A DNA stretch of 64,000 nucleotides from assembly GCF_022478115.1 (NCBI RefSeq), contig NZ_JAKGSC010000001.1, positions 1-64,000 on the forward strand. Reading direction: 5' to 3'. The notes under the pieces are model-generated. The model was not told where the DNA came from. It did not search any database and worked only from the letters and a program-made list of their open reading frames with translations. This DNA is from Tenacibaculum aquimarinum. GTDB taxonomy: Bacteria; Bacteroidota; Bacteroidia; Flavobacteriales; Flavobacteriaceae. Within the stretch, counting starts at the first letter, position 1. Each line of letters starts with the position of its first letter. Positions 52,223 through 60,911 of this stretch are shown here, in pieces. The translations under genes and the position numbers were made by a program.

Positions 52223-53734
52223 TTATCTATAAACCTCTTCTAAGCTTTCAATCTTACCATTTTCTACAGATCTTCTGAAAATTTCTGTTGCTTTAACATC
52301 TGCTATAGATTTTTTACCCATTGCCGCAACCAATTCTTTTGTTGCCAAAATGGTTTTTTCATGATAATTTTTTACACGAACATTCTTATCACCTACAACC
52401 AACGCTTTTACCAAATCGTCATCTTGGGTTGCAACACCTACTGGACACGTATCTAAATTACACTCTCTGGCTTGTATACAACCTAAACTTAACATAAAAC
52501 TACGCGCCATTCCTATTGCATCAGCACCAAGTGCAAAATATTTTACAATATCGAAAGCATCAATGGCTTTACCACTAGCAATAATTTTAATTTGATGTCT
52601 AAGATTATACTTTTCTAATGTTTTATTTACAAAAGATAATCCGTCTAACAGTGGCGTTCCAACATAATTAGAAAACTCTAATGGCGCAGAACCTGTACCT
52701 CCTTCTCCTCCATCAACAGCTATAAAATCAGGATAATTATTAGCTTCAGAAAATGCTTTAATCATCTCTTCAATCTCTTCATTGTTACCAACACAAAACT
52801 TAACTCCAACAGGCTTTCCTTCGGATAAATCTCTTACTTTTTGCAAGAAAACAATCATTTCTTCAAAATTAGAAAAAGCCGAATGTCCTGGAGGAGAATC
52901 TACCTGTGTAAATGGAACAACACCTCTAATTTGTGCAATTTCTTCAGTGTTCTTTTTTGCAGGAAGAATTCCTCCATGTCCTGGTTTCGCTCCTTGAGAA
53001 AACTTAATTTCAATCATTTTTACTTCTGGACGGATTGCATTTTTCCTAAACGCTTCATCATCAAACAAACGCTTACCATTAATATCGTGTTTTCCTGCAC
53101 CAAAATAACCTGTTCCTACTTGAAAAATTAAATCGCCACCTTGTAAATGGTATGGTGAAATTCCTCCTTCTCCAGTATTATGAGCAAATCCTGCCATTTT
53201 TGCTCCTTGATTTAAAGCCTTAATAGCATTTTTACTTAAGGAACCAAAAGACATTGCCGAAATATTAATAATAGAAGCATCATACTTTTGAGAACATTTA
53301 TCGGAACCTATTAATACTCTTTCTCCAGTAACTTTATGATGATCTGTTGGGAATAAAGAATGTTTTACAAACTCATACCCTTTTGCATACACGTTATGCT
53401 GTGTTCCAAAGGGAATTGTATCTTTTTGCAGTTTTGCTCGTTGGTAAACAATAGATCTTTTTTCTCTGTTTATTGGCGTTCCATTTAAATTATCTTCAAT
53501 AAAATATTGTTGAATTTTCTCTCTTTCATCTTCAAAAAGCCAACGTAATCTTGCAATTAAAGGAAATGATCTTAATAAAGAATGCTTATCTTGAAAAGCA
53601 TCAAAAAGTGCAACTATAGTTAAAATTCCTGTAATTGATAGTAAAATAATATTACCAACATGTGGTAGAAAGTAAACTAAGACTCCGGAAGCTAAAGTTG
53701 CAGTTATTAAAATAGCAAGAATTGTATTTCTCAT
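52223..53734 (-). CDS. FMN-binding glutamate synthase family protein
   Basis: The start at 53734 (MRNTILAILITATLASG) is preferred, giving 503 residues and an N-terminal pair of membrane helices (about 3-22 and 27-45). The catalytic part matches the central FMN domain of glutamate synthase: GEGGISPYHLQGGDLIFQ, GAKPGHGGILPAKK, VDGGEGGTGSAPLEF, and the 3Fe-4S ligands in CIQARECNLDTCPVG. It lacks the glutaminase domain of GltB. Such membrane-tethered stand-alone proteins are of unsettled function. Confidence 0.88.
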   Translation of the reverse strand: MRNTILAILITATLASGVLVYFLPHVGNIILLSITGILTIVALFDAFQDKHSLLRSFPLIARLRWLFEDEREKIQQYFIEDNLNGTPINREKRSIVYQRAKLQKDTIPFGTQHNVYAKGYEFVKHSLFPTDHHKVTGERVLIGSDKCSQKYDASIINISAMSFGSLSKNAIKALNQGAKMAGFAHNTGEGGISPYHLQGGDLIFQVGTGYFGAGKHDINGKRLFDDEAFRKNAIRPEVKMIEIKFSQGAKPGHGGILPAKKNTEEIAQIRGVVPFTQVDSPPGHSAFSNFEEMIVFLQKVRDLSEGKPVGVKFCVGNNEEIEEMIKAFSEANNYPDFIAVDGGEGGTGSAPLEFSNYVGTPLLDGLSFVNKTLEKYNLRHQIKIIASGKAIDAFDIVKYFALGADAIGMARSFMLSLGCIQARECNLDTCPVGVATQDDDLVKALVVGDKNVRVKNYHEKTILATKELVAAMGKKSIADVKATEIFRRSVENGKIESLEEVYR

Positions 53735-53802
53735 TTTATTGAATTTATTTGACGGATAAAAGTACAAAAATGCGTTCAAATTAAAGCCAAAAATTATTTG
53801 AT

Positions 53803-53886
53803 AAGTTTAGCCCAGATTGAACGGCGTGTTTGAGCTCTCACGCTTTTTCAGCGTGAAGCGAGTAGTGAAAGCTGGAAATAGCTTCC
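53803..53886 (+). ncRNA. Flavo-1-like structured repeat element, copy 5, with compensatory base change
   Basis: Here the closing stem reads AGC-CCAG...CTGG-GCT, against CCTG/CAGG in the other copies: both strands have changed and pairing is kept. The central arm has a perfect TCACGCT/AGCGTGA stem with a TTTTC loop. It lies antisense between rpmE and the glutamate-synthase-like gene. Confidence 0.7.
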
Positions 53887-53887
53887 A

Positions 53888-53919
53888 TAAAAAAAGCCCT
53901 AACAGACGTTAGAGCTTTG
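53888..53919 (-). terminator. Terminator of rpmE
   Basis: On the minus strand AAAGCTCTAAC pairs with GTTAGGGCTTT (one G.U), followed by TTTTTT, about 20 bases after the rpmE stop. Confidence 0.8.
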
Positions 53920-53940
53920 AATAAATTGCAATCAAAAAAA

Positions 53941-54192
53941 TTATTTTTTGAATTTTGCGTATCTTGTTTTGAACTTGTCAATACGACCAGCTGTATCTAC
54001 TAATTTAGATTTACCAGTGTAAAATGGGTGAGAAGTTCTTGAAATCTCTAATTTAATTAATGGATATTCTGTACCCTCAACCTCTAAAGTTTCTTTAGTG
54101 TTTGCTGTAGATTTAGTTAAAAAAACATCTCCGTTAGACATGTCTTTAAACGCTACCATTCTATAATTTTCTGGATGTATACCTTTTTGCAT
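53941..54192 (-). CDS. rpmE2: 50S ribosomal protein L31, type B
   Basis: The 83-residue protein begins [18 protein letters not shown] and includes [24 protein letters not shown], the L31 signature. It lacks the zinc-binding cysteines of type A L31 and has the longer type-B form. Type B is often the zinc-starvation form, but many Bacteroidetes have only this type. Monocistronic, followed by a terminator. Confidence 0.97.
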   Translation of the reverse strand: MQKGIHPENYRMVAFKDMSNGDVFLTKSTANTKETLEVEGTEYPLIKLEISRTSHPFYTGKSKLVDTAGRIDKFKTRYAKFKK

Positions 54193-54359
54193 CTTGTATA
54201 ATTTTAATATCTTACTTTTGTATAAAACTGTTTAAATTGGTAAAATTAAAACGTTTTATTTATCAAAAACCTGCAATGGCTATTTGAGTGCGCAAATTTA
54301 ACCCTTTTTTTGAATTTGCAAACAAATAAATTGTTTTATTTGTAGTGAAAATTATAATT

Positions 54360-55400
54360 ATGTATAAATCTAAACTTTTATTGGTTGTTTTTACAGCAAC
54401 TATCTTACTCTCAGCTTGTAAAAGCGGTTATAAATTTAAATTAACATCGCCTAAAAAAACTACACTTGGTAAAAGTGTAACTGTTTCTTTGGAAGAAATT
54501 AATGGAAATGCGGTAGATTCTATTCAGTTTTTTGTGAATAACAAGAAAATTGTTTCTAAAGGTGCTTCTGCAACTATTAATACTAAAGAATTTGGTGTTG
54601 GTAAACACGCTGTAACTGCTGTTGCTTTTTATCCTGAAAAAGCGAAAAAAATTAATAATACAATTGAAATTTTTGCCACAAAAGCACCTGATGTTTATTC
54701 TTACAAAATTGTAAACACGTTTCCGCATGACCAAAAAGCCTATACACAAGGTTTAGAGTTTAATAATGGTTTTTTATATGAGACAACTGGTAGAAAAGGA
54801 CAGTCTTGGTTACGTAAAGTTGATTATAAAACAGGTGAAGTTCTACAGCAAGAAGACTTAAGCAGCACTTATTTTGGTGAAGGAATGACTATTTTTAATG
54901 ATAAAATATTTTGGCTTACTTGGCAAGCTGGTAAAGGTTTTGTGTATGACGTAGATTCATTTAAACAAGAAAGAAGCTTTGAGTATTTTAACAGTAAAGA
55001 AGGTTGGGGTTTAACGCATAATGATACTGAATTAATTAAATCTGACGGAACTAATAGAATTTGGTTTTTAGACCCAGTAAATCAAAAAGAAAAGCGTTCT
55101 ATCCAAGCTTACACAAACAAAGTTTCTTTACAGAGTTTAAACGAATTGGAATATATTAATGGTAAAATTTATGCGAATTACTGGCAAAAACCTTTAATTG
55201 CAATTATAAATCCAGAAAATGGAACTGTAGATGGAATTGTTGATCTTACTAATTTAGTAAAAGAAATGAAGAAGTCTCAAAAGTTAGATGCTGCTGATGA
55301 TGTTTTAAACGGAATTGCTTTTGATGCAAAAAACAACAGAATGTTTGTTACCGGAAAACATTGGAGCAAATTATTTGAAATTGAATTGGTAAAAAAATAA
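54360..55400 (+). CDS. Glutaminyl-peptide cyclotransferase-like lipoprotein
   Basis: The start at 54360 (MYKSKLLLVVFTATILLSAC) gives a lipoprotein signal with lipidated Cys20; an upstream GTG is less suitable. The 346-residue product has an N-terminal Ig-like domain (about 25-105) followed by a beta-propeller domain of the plant/bacterial glutamine cyclotransferase family (AYTQGLEFNNGFLYETTGRKG, FGEGMTIFNDKIFWLTWQAG, LNELEYINGKIYANYW). These enzymes turn N-terminal Gln into pyroglutamate on exported proteins. T9SS substrates often carry pyroglutamate, so the link is sensible. Confidence 0.9.
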   Translation: MYKSKLLLVVFTATILLSACKSGYKFKLTSPKKTTLGKSVTVSLEEINGNAVDSIQFFVNNKKIVSKGASATINTKEFGVGKHAVTAVAFYPEKAKKINNTIEIFATKAPDVYSYKIVNTFPHDQKAYTQGLEFNNGFLYETTGRKGQSWLRKVDYKTGEVLQQEDLSSTYFGEGMTIFNDKIFWLTWQAGKGFVYDVDSFKQERSFEYFNSKEGWGLTHNDTELIKSDGTNRIWFLDPVNQKEKRSIQAYTNKVSLQSLNELEYINGKIYANYWQKPLIAIINPENGTVDGIVDLTNLVKEMKKSQKLDAADDVLNGIAFDAKNNRMFVTGKHWSKLFEIELVKK

Positions 55401-55420
55401 GTCCATAATGGACGTTTTTT
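55401..55420 (+). terminator. Short hairpin terminator
   Basis: GTCCA TAA TGGAC followed by GTTTTTT starts directly after the cyclotransferase stop codon. The stem is only 5-6 bp. Confidence 0.55.
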
Positions 55421-55438
55421 AATTATAAATGTCAGATG

Positions 55439-55477
55439 GAGCGCAGAAAGACCTTAATTAACCTCTCGACTGCGCTC
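55439..55477. repeat. GAGCGCAG/CTGCGCTC hairpin repeat
   Basis: GAGCGCAG (55439-55446) and CTGCGCTC (55470-55477) are perfect complements around a 23-base loop that contains CTCTCGA. It resembles the GTCAGTTCGAGCGCAGTCGAGA repeat seen widely in flavobacterial intergenic DNA, from memory. It ends 22 bases before the next start codon. Confidence 0.6.
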
Positions 55478-55499
55478 TAGGAGATCGAAATGAAAAAAT

Positions 55500-56999
55500 A
55501 TGCGTAACTTTCTTATAGTATTACTTGTAATTATTCTTGCTTCTGTAACTTCTTGTAGAAAAGATTTTACAACCATACAAAGTTTTGGCAACTTAGAATT
55601 TTCTAAAGACACTGTTTTTTTAGACACTGTTTTCAGCAATATTGGTTCAGCAACATATAACTTAAAAGTATATAATAGAGGAAGCAAGGCAATTACAATT
55701 CCGTCAATTCAATTAGAAAACGGAATGGCTTCTAACTACCGTTTAAACGTAGACGGAATTTCAGGAGACACTTTTAACGACATAGACATTCTTGCAAACG
55801 ATAGTATGTATGTTTTTATTGAAACTACAATCGATTTTAATGCAGTTCCAAATCCGCTGTACACCGATAAAATTTTATTTGATAACGGTAACAATCAACA
55901 AGATGTAGATTTGGTAACGTTGGTACAAGATGCGGTTTTTCTTTTTCCTGATAGAGATCCGATTTCTATGAAAATTGACAGTTTAACTTTAGATGGACAA
56001 CCAACTACAATTAGAGGTCGATTTTTAGAAGATTCAGAATTAACGTTCACCAACGAAAAACCTTATGTAATTTATGGTTACATGGCAGTTCCTAACGGAA
56101 AAACAGCAACAATTGAAGCAGGTGCAAAACTTCATTTTCATGACAATTCTGGTTTCATTGTAGATAATGGTGCAACATTAAAAAGTAACGGAACATTAAC
56201 CGAAAAAGTTGTTTTTGAAGGCGATAGATTAGAACATGCCTTTAGTAATATTCCTGGACAATGGGGAACACTTTGGATGCGCGCAGGAAGCAAAGAAAAC
56301 GAATTACATAACACACAAATTAAAAACGGAATTATTGGTGTTTTGGTTGATAGTATTAACGGAACAAACCCTGTTTTAACATTAAAAGGCACAGAAATTT
56401 ACAACAATTCTAACTACGGAATTCTTGCCAGAGAAACCAATATTTTAGGAGAAAACATTGTTATTGGCAACGCAGGCCAATCTTCTTTAGCGGCAACTAT
56501 TGGCGGAACTTATAACTTTACACACAGCACATTTGCCAACTATTGGAGCAACAGTTTACGTCAATTACCTAGTGTTTTGGTAAATAATCATTTCACGTAT
56601 TTAAATGCAAGCGGAGATGAAATTACCGAAACCAGAGATTTACACGCGGCAAACTTTACCAACTGTATTATTACAGGAAATAATAACATCGAATTTATTT
56701 TAGACAAGGTAGATGGAAGCGCTTTTAACTATTCTGCGACAAATAGTCTAATTCAGTTTGAAGATGTTGGTGGAACATTTACAAACAATACAGAAATGGA
56801 TTTTACAAATTCCAATTACAACAATATAATTCTAAACGGATTCCCACATTTTAGAGATACTTCTAAAAACGATTTTATTATTGGTGAAAATTCCGATGCT
56901 ATAAACGCAGCTGCTCCAAGTTCAATTTCAGAAGACATTTTAGGAGTTAGTAGAACTGTAAATCCAGCAATTGGTGCGTATCAAGATATTATTTTTTAG
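55500..56999 (+). CDS. Surface lipoprotein with right-handed beta-helix
   Basis: The 499-residue product has a lipoprotein signal (lipidated Cys19, ASVTSCRKDF). The first 150 residues look like an Ig/ASPM-type domain (LEFSKDTVFLDTVFSNIGSATYNLKVYNRGS). The remainder is a right-handed parallel beta-helix with repeated short strands (TIEAGAKLHFHDNSGFIVDNG, LKSNGT, NTQIKNGIIGVLV, TEIYNNSNYGIL). No catalytic residues of a known polysaccharide lyase are obvious. Likely outer-membrane or cell-surface; function unknown. A GC-rich hairpin lies in its 5' leader. Confidence 0.8.
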   Translation: MRNFLIVLLVIILASVTSCRKDFTTIQSFGNLEFSKDTVFLDTVFSNIGSATYNLKVYNRGSKAITIPSIQLENGMASNYRLNVDGISGDTFNDIDILANDSMYVFIETTIDFNAVPNPLYTDKILFDNGNNQQDVDLVTLVQDAVFLFPDRDPISMKIDSLTLDGQPTTIRGRFLEDSELTFTNEKPYVIYGYMAVPNGKTATIEAGAKLHFHDNSGFIVDNGATLKSNGTLTEKVVFEGDRLEHAFSNIPGQWGTLWMRAGSKENELHNTQIKNGIIGVLVDSINGTNPVLTLKGTEIYNNSNYGILARETNILGENIVIGNAGQSSLAATIGGTYNFTHSTFANYWSNSLRQLPSVLVNNHFTYLNASGDEITETRDLHAANFTNCIITGNNNIEFILDKVDGSAFNYSATNSLIQFEDVGGTFTNNTEMDFTNSNYNNIILNGFPHFRDTSKNDFIIGENSDAINAAAPSSISEDILGVSRTVNPAIGAYQDIIF

Positions 57000-57150
57000 A
57001 AGCTATTTCCTGCTTTCCGTTATATCTTTTTATGCTGTAATGGTCAAGTTTTACTTTTTTGTAAACTGTGGCAATCTCATAATTAAAAAACAGATTGCTT
57101 CGTTATTTTTTTAGCATAAAAAGGATGCCACTTCAATCAGGGCTAAACTT
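56999..57150 (-). ncRNA. Flavo-1-like structured repeat element, copy 6, with extended central arm
   Basis: On the minus strand it runs from GTTTAGCCCTGATTGAAGTG to AAAGCAGGAAATAGCTTC. The central arm is expanded: CCTTTTTATGCT (57112-57123) pairs with AGCATAAAAAGATA on the far side, and the roughly 80 bases between contain a further CAATCTG...AGATTG pairing. Its end touches the stop codon of the beta-helix gene. Confidence 0.65.
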
Positions 57151-57160
57151 ATTTGCTAAC

Positions 57161-58189
57161 TTAAGTTTGCTTTTGAGTTTCTTCAGAAATCAAACCTACA
57201 AATTCATTTTTCTTATCAACTGAAATAGCTAACGATTTTGCTTTCTTTTTAAAACCGTAAAAACTATCAAATTCAACTTCATCTTTTAAATGAATAATTA
57301 CATTATGACCACCTAAATCATTTAATGGAGAAAAACTTACTATACTTTTGTCTTCAGGTAAATCTTTTGTACTGACCTCCACTCCTTCAATCAAATTAAA
57401 AGGTATAATTGCTTTGCTAAAAAAACCAAATTGTAATAAAACTTCCTTTGTTTCAACATCAACTTTAAAAGGCATTCTTACTAAAGATTTTACCAAAGCA
57501 AATATCTGCAACCCTGTATAAATACTTGTTCCAGTTAAAATCCAAGATAGTAATACATTCCAATCTTCTATTAATTTATGAATAGCAATTGTTTCTATAA
57601 AAACAATCAATATTAAAACAAGTAAAACTGAAACAAGCCCATTTTCTTTATAATTAGAAAACTCATTTTTTTTAAGATTTCGTTTTTTCCATAAAAAAAA
57701 ACCATAATAAATAACAGCTACTTCAGTTGCTAACAAGGTTGCAATTTTGGAAGGAAAACTTTCTTTACAAGCAATTTTTACAGTATCAAAGAAATTTAGA
57801 TTTGTAGTTTTAAGCTTTTTAAATTCTAGTGTAATTTTTCTAATTTTAATAAACAGAAAAGTTAAAACTCCTAACTCAATAATAGGAAAGAAATAAGTTT
57901 TAATTTGAGACAAAAGTGATTGTTGATTCTCTGGCAACATAAAACTTGCCGTTACCAAACCGATAAGAAATAAAGAAATAATAGTGATTTTTGGAATTTC
58001 TTTTTTTCTAATACTAAAAAAGTAAACTAACGGAATTGTAAACAACAAATCTAAAGTAATTCCTATAGAAAGTTCTTTAGGATACTTAGAAAACCAAGTT
58101 GATTTTGTCAATAAAAACATTAAAAAAATCATTAATAAGGGAATCCCAAAAACTATTAAATTACTTTTAACAGTAGTTATTTTAATCAT
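57161..58189 (-). CDS. Multi-pass membrane protein with C-terminal PH-like domain
   Basis: The 342-residue product has about seven hydrophobic helices over the first 240 residues, in pairs. A soluble C-terminal part (about 245-335: FKVDVETKEVLLQFGFFSKAIIPFNLIEGVEVS, then NVIIHLKDEVEFDSFYGFKKKAK) resembles a bacterial PH domain. I do not recognise a family. AT-rich, lysine-rich codon use is like that of neighbours. It seems monocistronic, with an upstream gap of 70 bases to the amidohydrolase gene on the same strand. Confidence 0.7.
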   Translation of the reverse strand: MIKITTVKSNLIVFGIPLLMIFLMFLLTKSTWFSKYPKELSIGITLDLLFTIPLVYFFSIRKKEIPKITIISLFLIGLVTASFMLPENQQSLLSQIKTYFFPIIELGVLTFLFIKIRKITLEFKKLKTTNLNFFDTVKIACKESFPSKIATLLATEVAVIYYGFFLWKKRNLKKNEFSNYKENGLVSVLLVLILIVFIETIAIHKLIEDWNVLLSWILTGTSIYTGLQIFALVKSLVRMPFKVDVETKEVLLQFGFFSKAIIPFNLIEGVEVSTKDLPEDKSIVSFSPLNDLGGHNVIIHLKDEVEFDSFYGFKKKAKSLAISVDKKNEFVGLISEETQKQT

Positions 58190-58259
58190 AAGAAAACTGT
58201 TTTATGTTACACTACTTATTAGTAGTAAAACACTTTAATATGTTACAATTTTCATTGGT

Positions 58260-59543
58260 TTATTTCTCCTTATAAACAACTCCATTTTTCATTACAAAAA
58301 CAACATTTTCCATGGTAGCAATATTCTTTGTAGGATCATCATTTACAGCAATAATATCAGCAAAAAAACCTTTTTTCACTTGACCAATTTCTGCTTCCAT
58401 TTTTAACAACATGGCGTTTGTAATTGTTGCAGATTGCAATGTTTCCATTGCTGGCATACCAGCTTCAACCATATAACCAAATTCTTTTCCGTTGTTACCG
58501 TGTTTAAATACACCTGCATCGGTTCCAAAAGCAATTCCAACACCTTTTTTATACGCTTTTGCAAAAGTTCCTTGTATTTGTGGACCAACTGCCAATGCTT
58601 TTGGCACAACAATATCAGGGTAAAATCCTTTAACGGCAGCTTTTTCAGCCACTTCTTTTCCTGCAGTAATTGTTGGGACTAAATACGCGTCGTGTTTTTT
58701 CATTAACTCCATGGTTTTATCGCTCATGTAGGTTCCGTGTTCAATGGTTTTAACGCCACCAATAATTGCGCGTTGCATTCCTTCATCTCCATGCGCATGC
58801 GCAGCAACATGCATTCCGTAATCTTTTGCCATATCACAAATTGCTTTTACCTCTTCAATTGTAAATTGTGGATTGTCACCCGATTTTGCGACACTTAAAA
58901 CGCCACCAGTTGCAGTTATTTTTATACAATCTGCTCCGTTTTTATAACGTTGTCTTACTGCTTTTTTTGCATCTTCAACAGAATTCACAACACCTTCTTT
59001 GGGTCCAGGGTTTCCAATAAGCACTCTACTACTTCCGTTTGTTGGGTCTGCATGACCTCCAGTTGTTGCCAACGATTTTCCTGCAGTAAAAACTCTTGGC
59101 CCAGGAATTTTACCCGCTTCAATTGCTTTTTTTATGGAAATATTTACGCCTGTTCCTCCTAAATCTCTAACCGTTGTAAATCCGTTTAACAACGTAGATT
59201 TTGCAAAACCTACTGAGTTATAAGCAACATCAGCTTCGTTTAATGTGTATTTATTAATCCTTGTTTTTTTATCGTATTCCATTTCAATATGAACGTGCAT
59301 ATCAATTAAACCAGGCATAACCACTTTATCTTTTAAGTCGATGGTTTTGTCAACCGCATTTCTTGGCATCACATAACCACTCATCACATCAATTATTTTG
59401 TTTTGATTGACAACAATGGTTTGTTCTGTTTTAATATTTCCAGATTTGGTGTCAATTAATTTTCCACATAAAATATAGGTGTTTTGAGATTGTGCATTAC
59501 AAATCATCAATAGGAAACAAAAAATAAATGTTAGTTTTTTCAT
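58260..59543 (-). CDS. Secreted amidohydrolase (imidazolonepropionase/prolidase-like)
   Basis: The 427-residue protein has a signal peptide (about 1-19, ICNAQS). Metal-dependent hydrolase motifs are complete: HVHIEM (HxH), the likely carboxylated lysine in CIKITATGG, MHVAAHAHGDEG, IEHGTYM and FGTDAGVF (Asp). Similar exported enzymes act on Xaa-Pro or Xaa-Lys dipeptides. The exact substrate is not known. It should be periplasmic. Confidence 0.88.
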   Translation of the reverse strand: MKKLTFIFCFLLMICNAQSQNTYILCGKLIDTKSGNIKTEQTIVVNQNKIIDVMSGYVMPRNAVDKTIDLKDKVVMPGLIDMHVHIEMEYDKKTRINKYTLNEADVAYNSVGFAKSTLLNGFTTVRDLGGTGVNISIKKAIEAGKIPGPRVFTAGKSLATTGGHADPTNGSSRVLIGNPGPKEGVVNSVEDAKKAVRQRYKNGADCIKITATGGVLSVAKSGDNPQFTIEEVKAICDMAKDYGMHVAAHAHGDEGMQRAIIGGVKTIEHGTYMSDKTMELMKKHDAYLVPTITAGKEVAEKAAVKGFYPDIVVPKALAVGPQIQGTFAKAYKKGVGIAFGTDAGVFKHGNNGKEFGYMVEAGMPAMETLQSATITNAMLLKMEAEIGQVKKGFFADIIAVNDDPTKNIATMENVVFVMKNGVVYKEK

Positions 59544-59618
59544 GAGTAAAAAATTTAGTTGAGTTGATAAAAGTAAGGATTTTTTAAGTAGCTTGCTTCT
59601 TTAAATTATAAGTACTTA

Positions 59619-60299
59619 ATGAAAAATGTAGTTATTACTGGAACAAGTAGAGGAATTGGTTTTGAATTGGCTAAACAATTTGCCGAAGCAGGCAATAATG
59701 TATTGGCTTTATCAAGAAATACAAAACCTTTAGAAACTTTTAATCATAAAAACATCACCACAATTTCTGTAGATTTATCTAATAATTCTGATATTAAAAA
59801 AGCGGTAGATTTTATAAAAACTGAATGGAAACAGGTTGATATTTTAATAAACAACGCAGGTAAATTAGTTAACAAGCCGTTTACAGAATTAACTTCTGAA
59901 GATTTTTTAGACGTATATAAGGTGAATGTTTTTGCAGTGGCAGAATTGACAAAAAGCTTGATTCCGTTTTTCCAAAAAGGAAGTCATGTTGTTACCATAA
60001 GTTCTATGGGTGGAATTCAAGGAAGTTTAAAATTCCCAGGTTTAGCGGCTTATTCTTCTGCAAAAGGCGCAGTAATTACACTTTCTGAATTATTAGCCGA
60101 AGAATACAAAGAACAACAAATTGCATTTAATGTATTGGCTTTAGGAGCTGTACAAACCGAAATGCTAGAAGAAGCTTTCCCTGGTTATATAGCACCAATT
60201 TCTGCAACAGAAATGGCTGAATATATTTTCAATTTCGCTTTAACAGGGAATAAAGTGTATAACGGAAAAGTGCTGCAGGTTTCATCTACAAATCCTTAA
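59619..60299 (+). CDS. SDR-family oxidoreductase
   Basis: The 226-residue classical SDR has the cofactor site GTSRGIGFELA, the NNAG motif (INNAGKLV), catalytic Ser in ISSMGG and YSSAKGA as the YxxxK motif. It is short and has no extra domain. Substrate unknown. It leads a plus-strand group with the SprT-like and manC genes. Confidence 0.88.
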   Translation: MKNVVITGTSRGIGFELAKQFAEAGNNVLALSRNTKPLETFNHKNITTISVDLSNNSDIKKAVDFIKTEWKQVDILINNAGKLVNKPFTELTSEDFLDVYKVNVFAVAELTKSLIPFFQKGSHVVTISSMGGIQGSLKFPGLAAYSSAKGAVITLSELLAEEYKEQQIAFNVLALGAVQTEMLEEAFPGYIAPISATEMAEYIFNFALTGNKVYNGKVLQVSSTNP

Positions 60300-60317
60300 A
60301 AAAATGAATATAAACTT

Positions 60318-60911
60318 TTGAAAGAAATACTTATAAAATATATTCCTGAAAAAGCAATTCCGTTAGTCGAATATTTAATTAACGAACATAACATCAATCT
60401 GAAAATTGTAAGTCAACGACAAACAAAACACGGTGATTTTAGAAAATTAGCCAACGGAAAAATGCAAATTACCGTTAATAACAACCTCAACGAATATCAG
60501 TTTTTATTAACGTTAATTCATGAAATTGCGCATCATGTTGCGCACGTTAAGTTTGGAAGGGTACAACCGCACGGAAAAGAATGGAAAACGGTTTTTCAGC
60601 ATTTAATGTTACCTTTTTTACAGCCAGAAATTTACCCGAAGGAAATAGTTCCTTTTTTAGCAAAATATCTTAAAAACCCTAAAGCAAGTACTGATGCAGA
60701 TGTTAAACTTTCGTTAGCATTACGCGGATTTAAGGCAGAAACAGGAAAGAACTTTATCTTTGAAATTCCTAATGGAAGTGTTTTTAAGTTTAAAAACAAA
60801 TTGTACAAACGCGGTGCAAAAAGAAGAACTCGTTACGAGTGTTTGCAAATACAAACAAAACGCGTATATTTATTTAATCAAAATGTAGAAGTGGAATTAT
60901 ATGAAAGATAA
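60318..60911 (+). CDS. SprT-like zinc metalloprotease-fold protein
   Basis: The 197-residue product carries HEIAHHVAH, the HExxH zinc motif of SprT-domain proteins, about residues 75-83, followed by QPHGKEWKTVFQHLM with the third histidine. The frame has no ATG; the start is a TTG at 60318 (KEILIKYIPEKA). An ATG at 60304 opens a five-codon frame that ends in TGA across this TTG. Either the TTG is used, perhaps by coupling, or one T is missing from the TTTT run. It overlaps manC by 11 bases. Confidence 0.85.
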   Translation: MKEILIKYIPEKAIPLVEYLINEHNINLKIVSQRQTKHGDFRKLANGKMQITVNNNLNEYQFLLTLIHEIAHHVAHVKFGRVQPHGKEWKTVFQHLMLPFLQPEIYPKEIVPFLAKYLKNPKASTDADVKLSLALRGFKAETGKNFIFEIPNGSVFKFKNKLYKRGAKRRTRYECLQIQTKRVYLFNQNVEVELYER

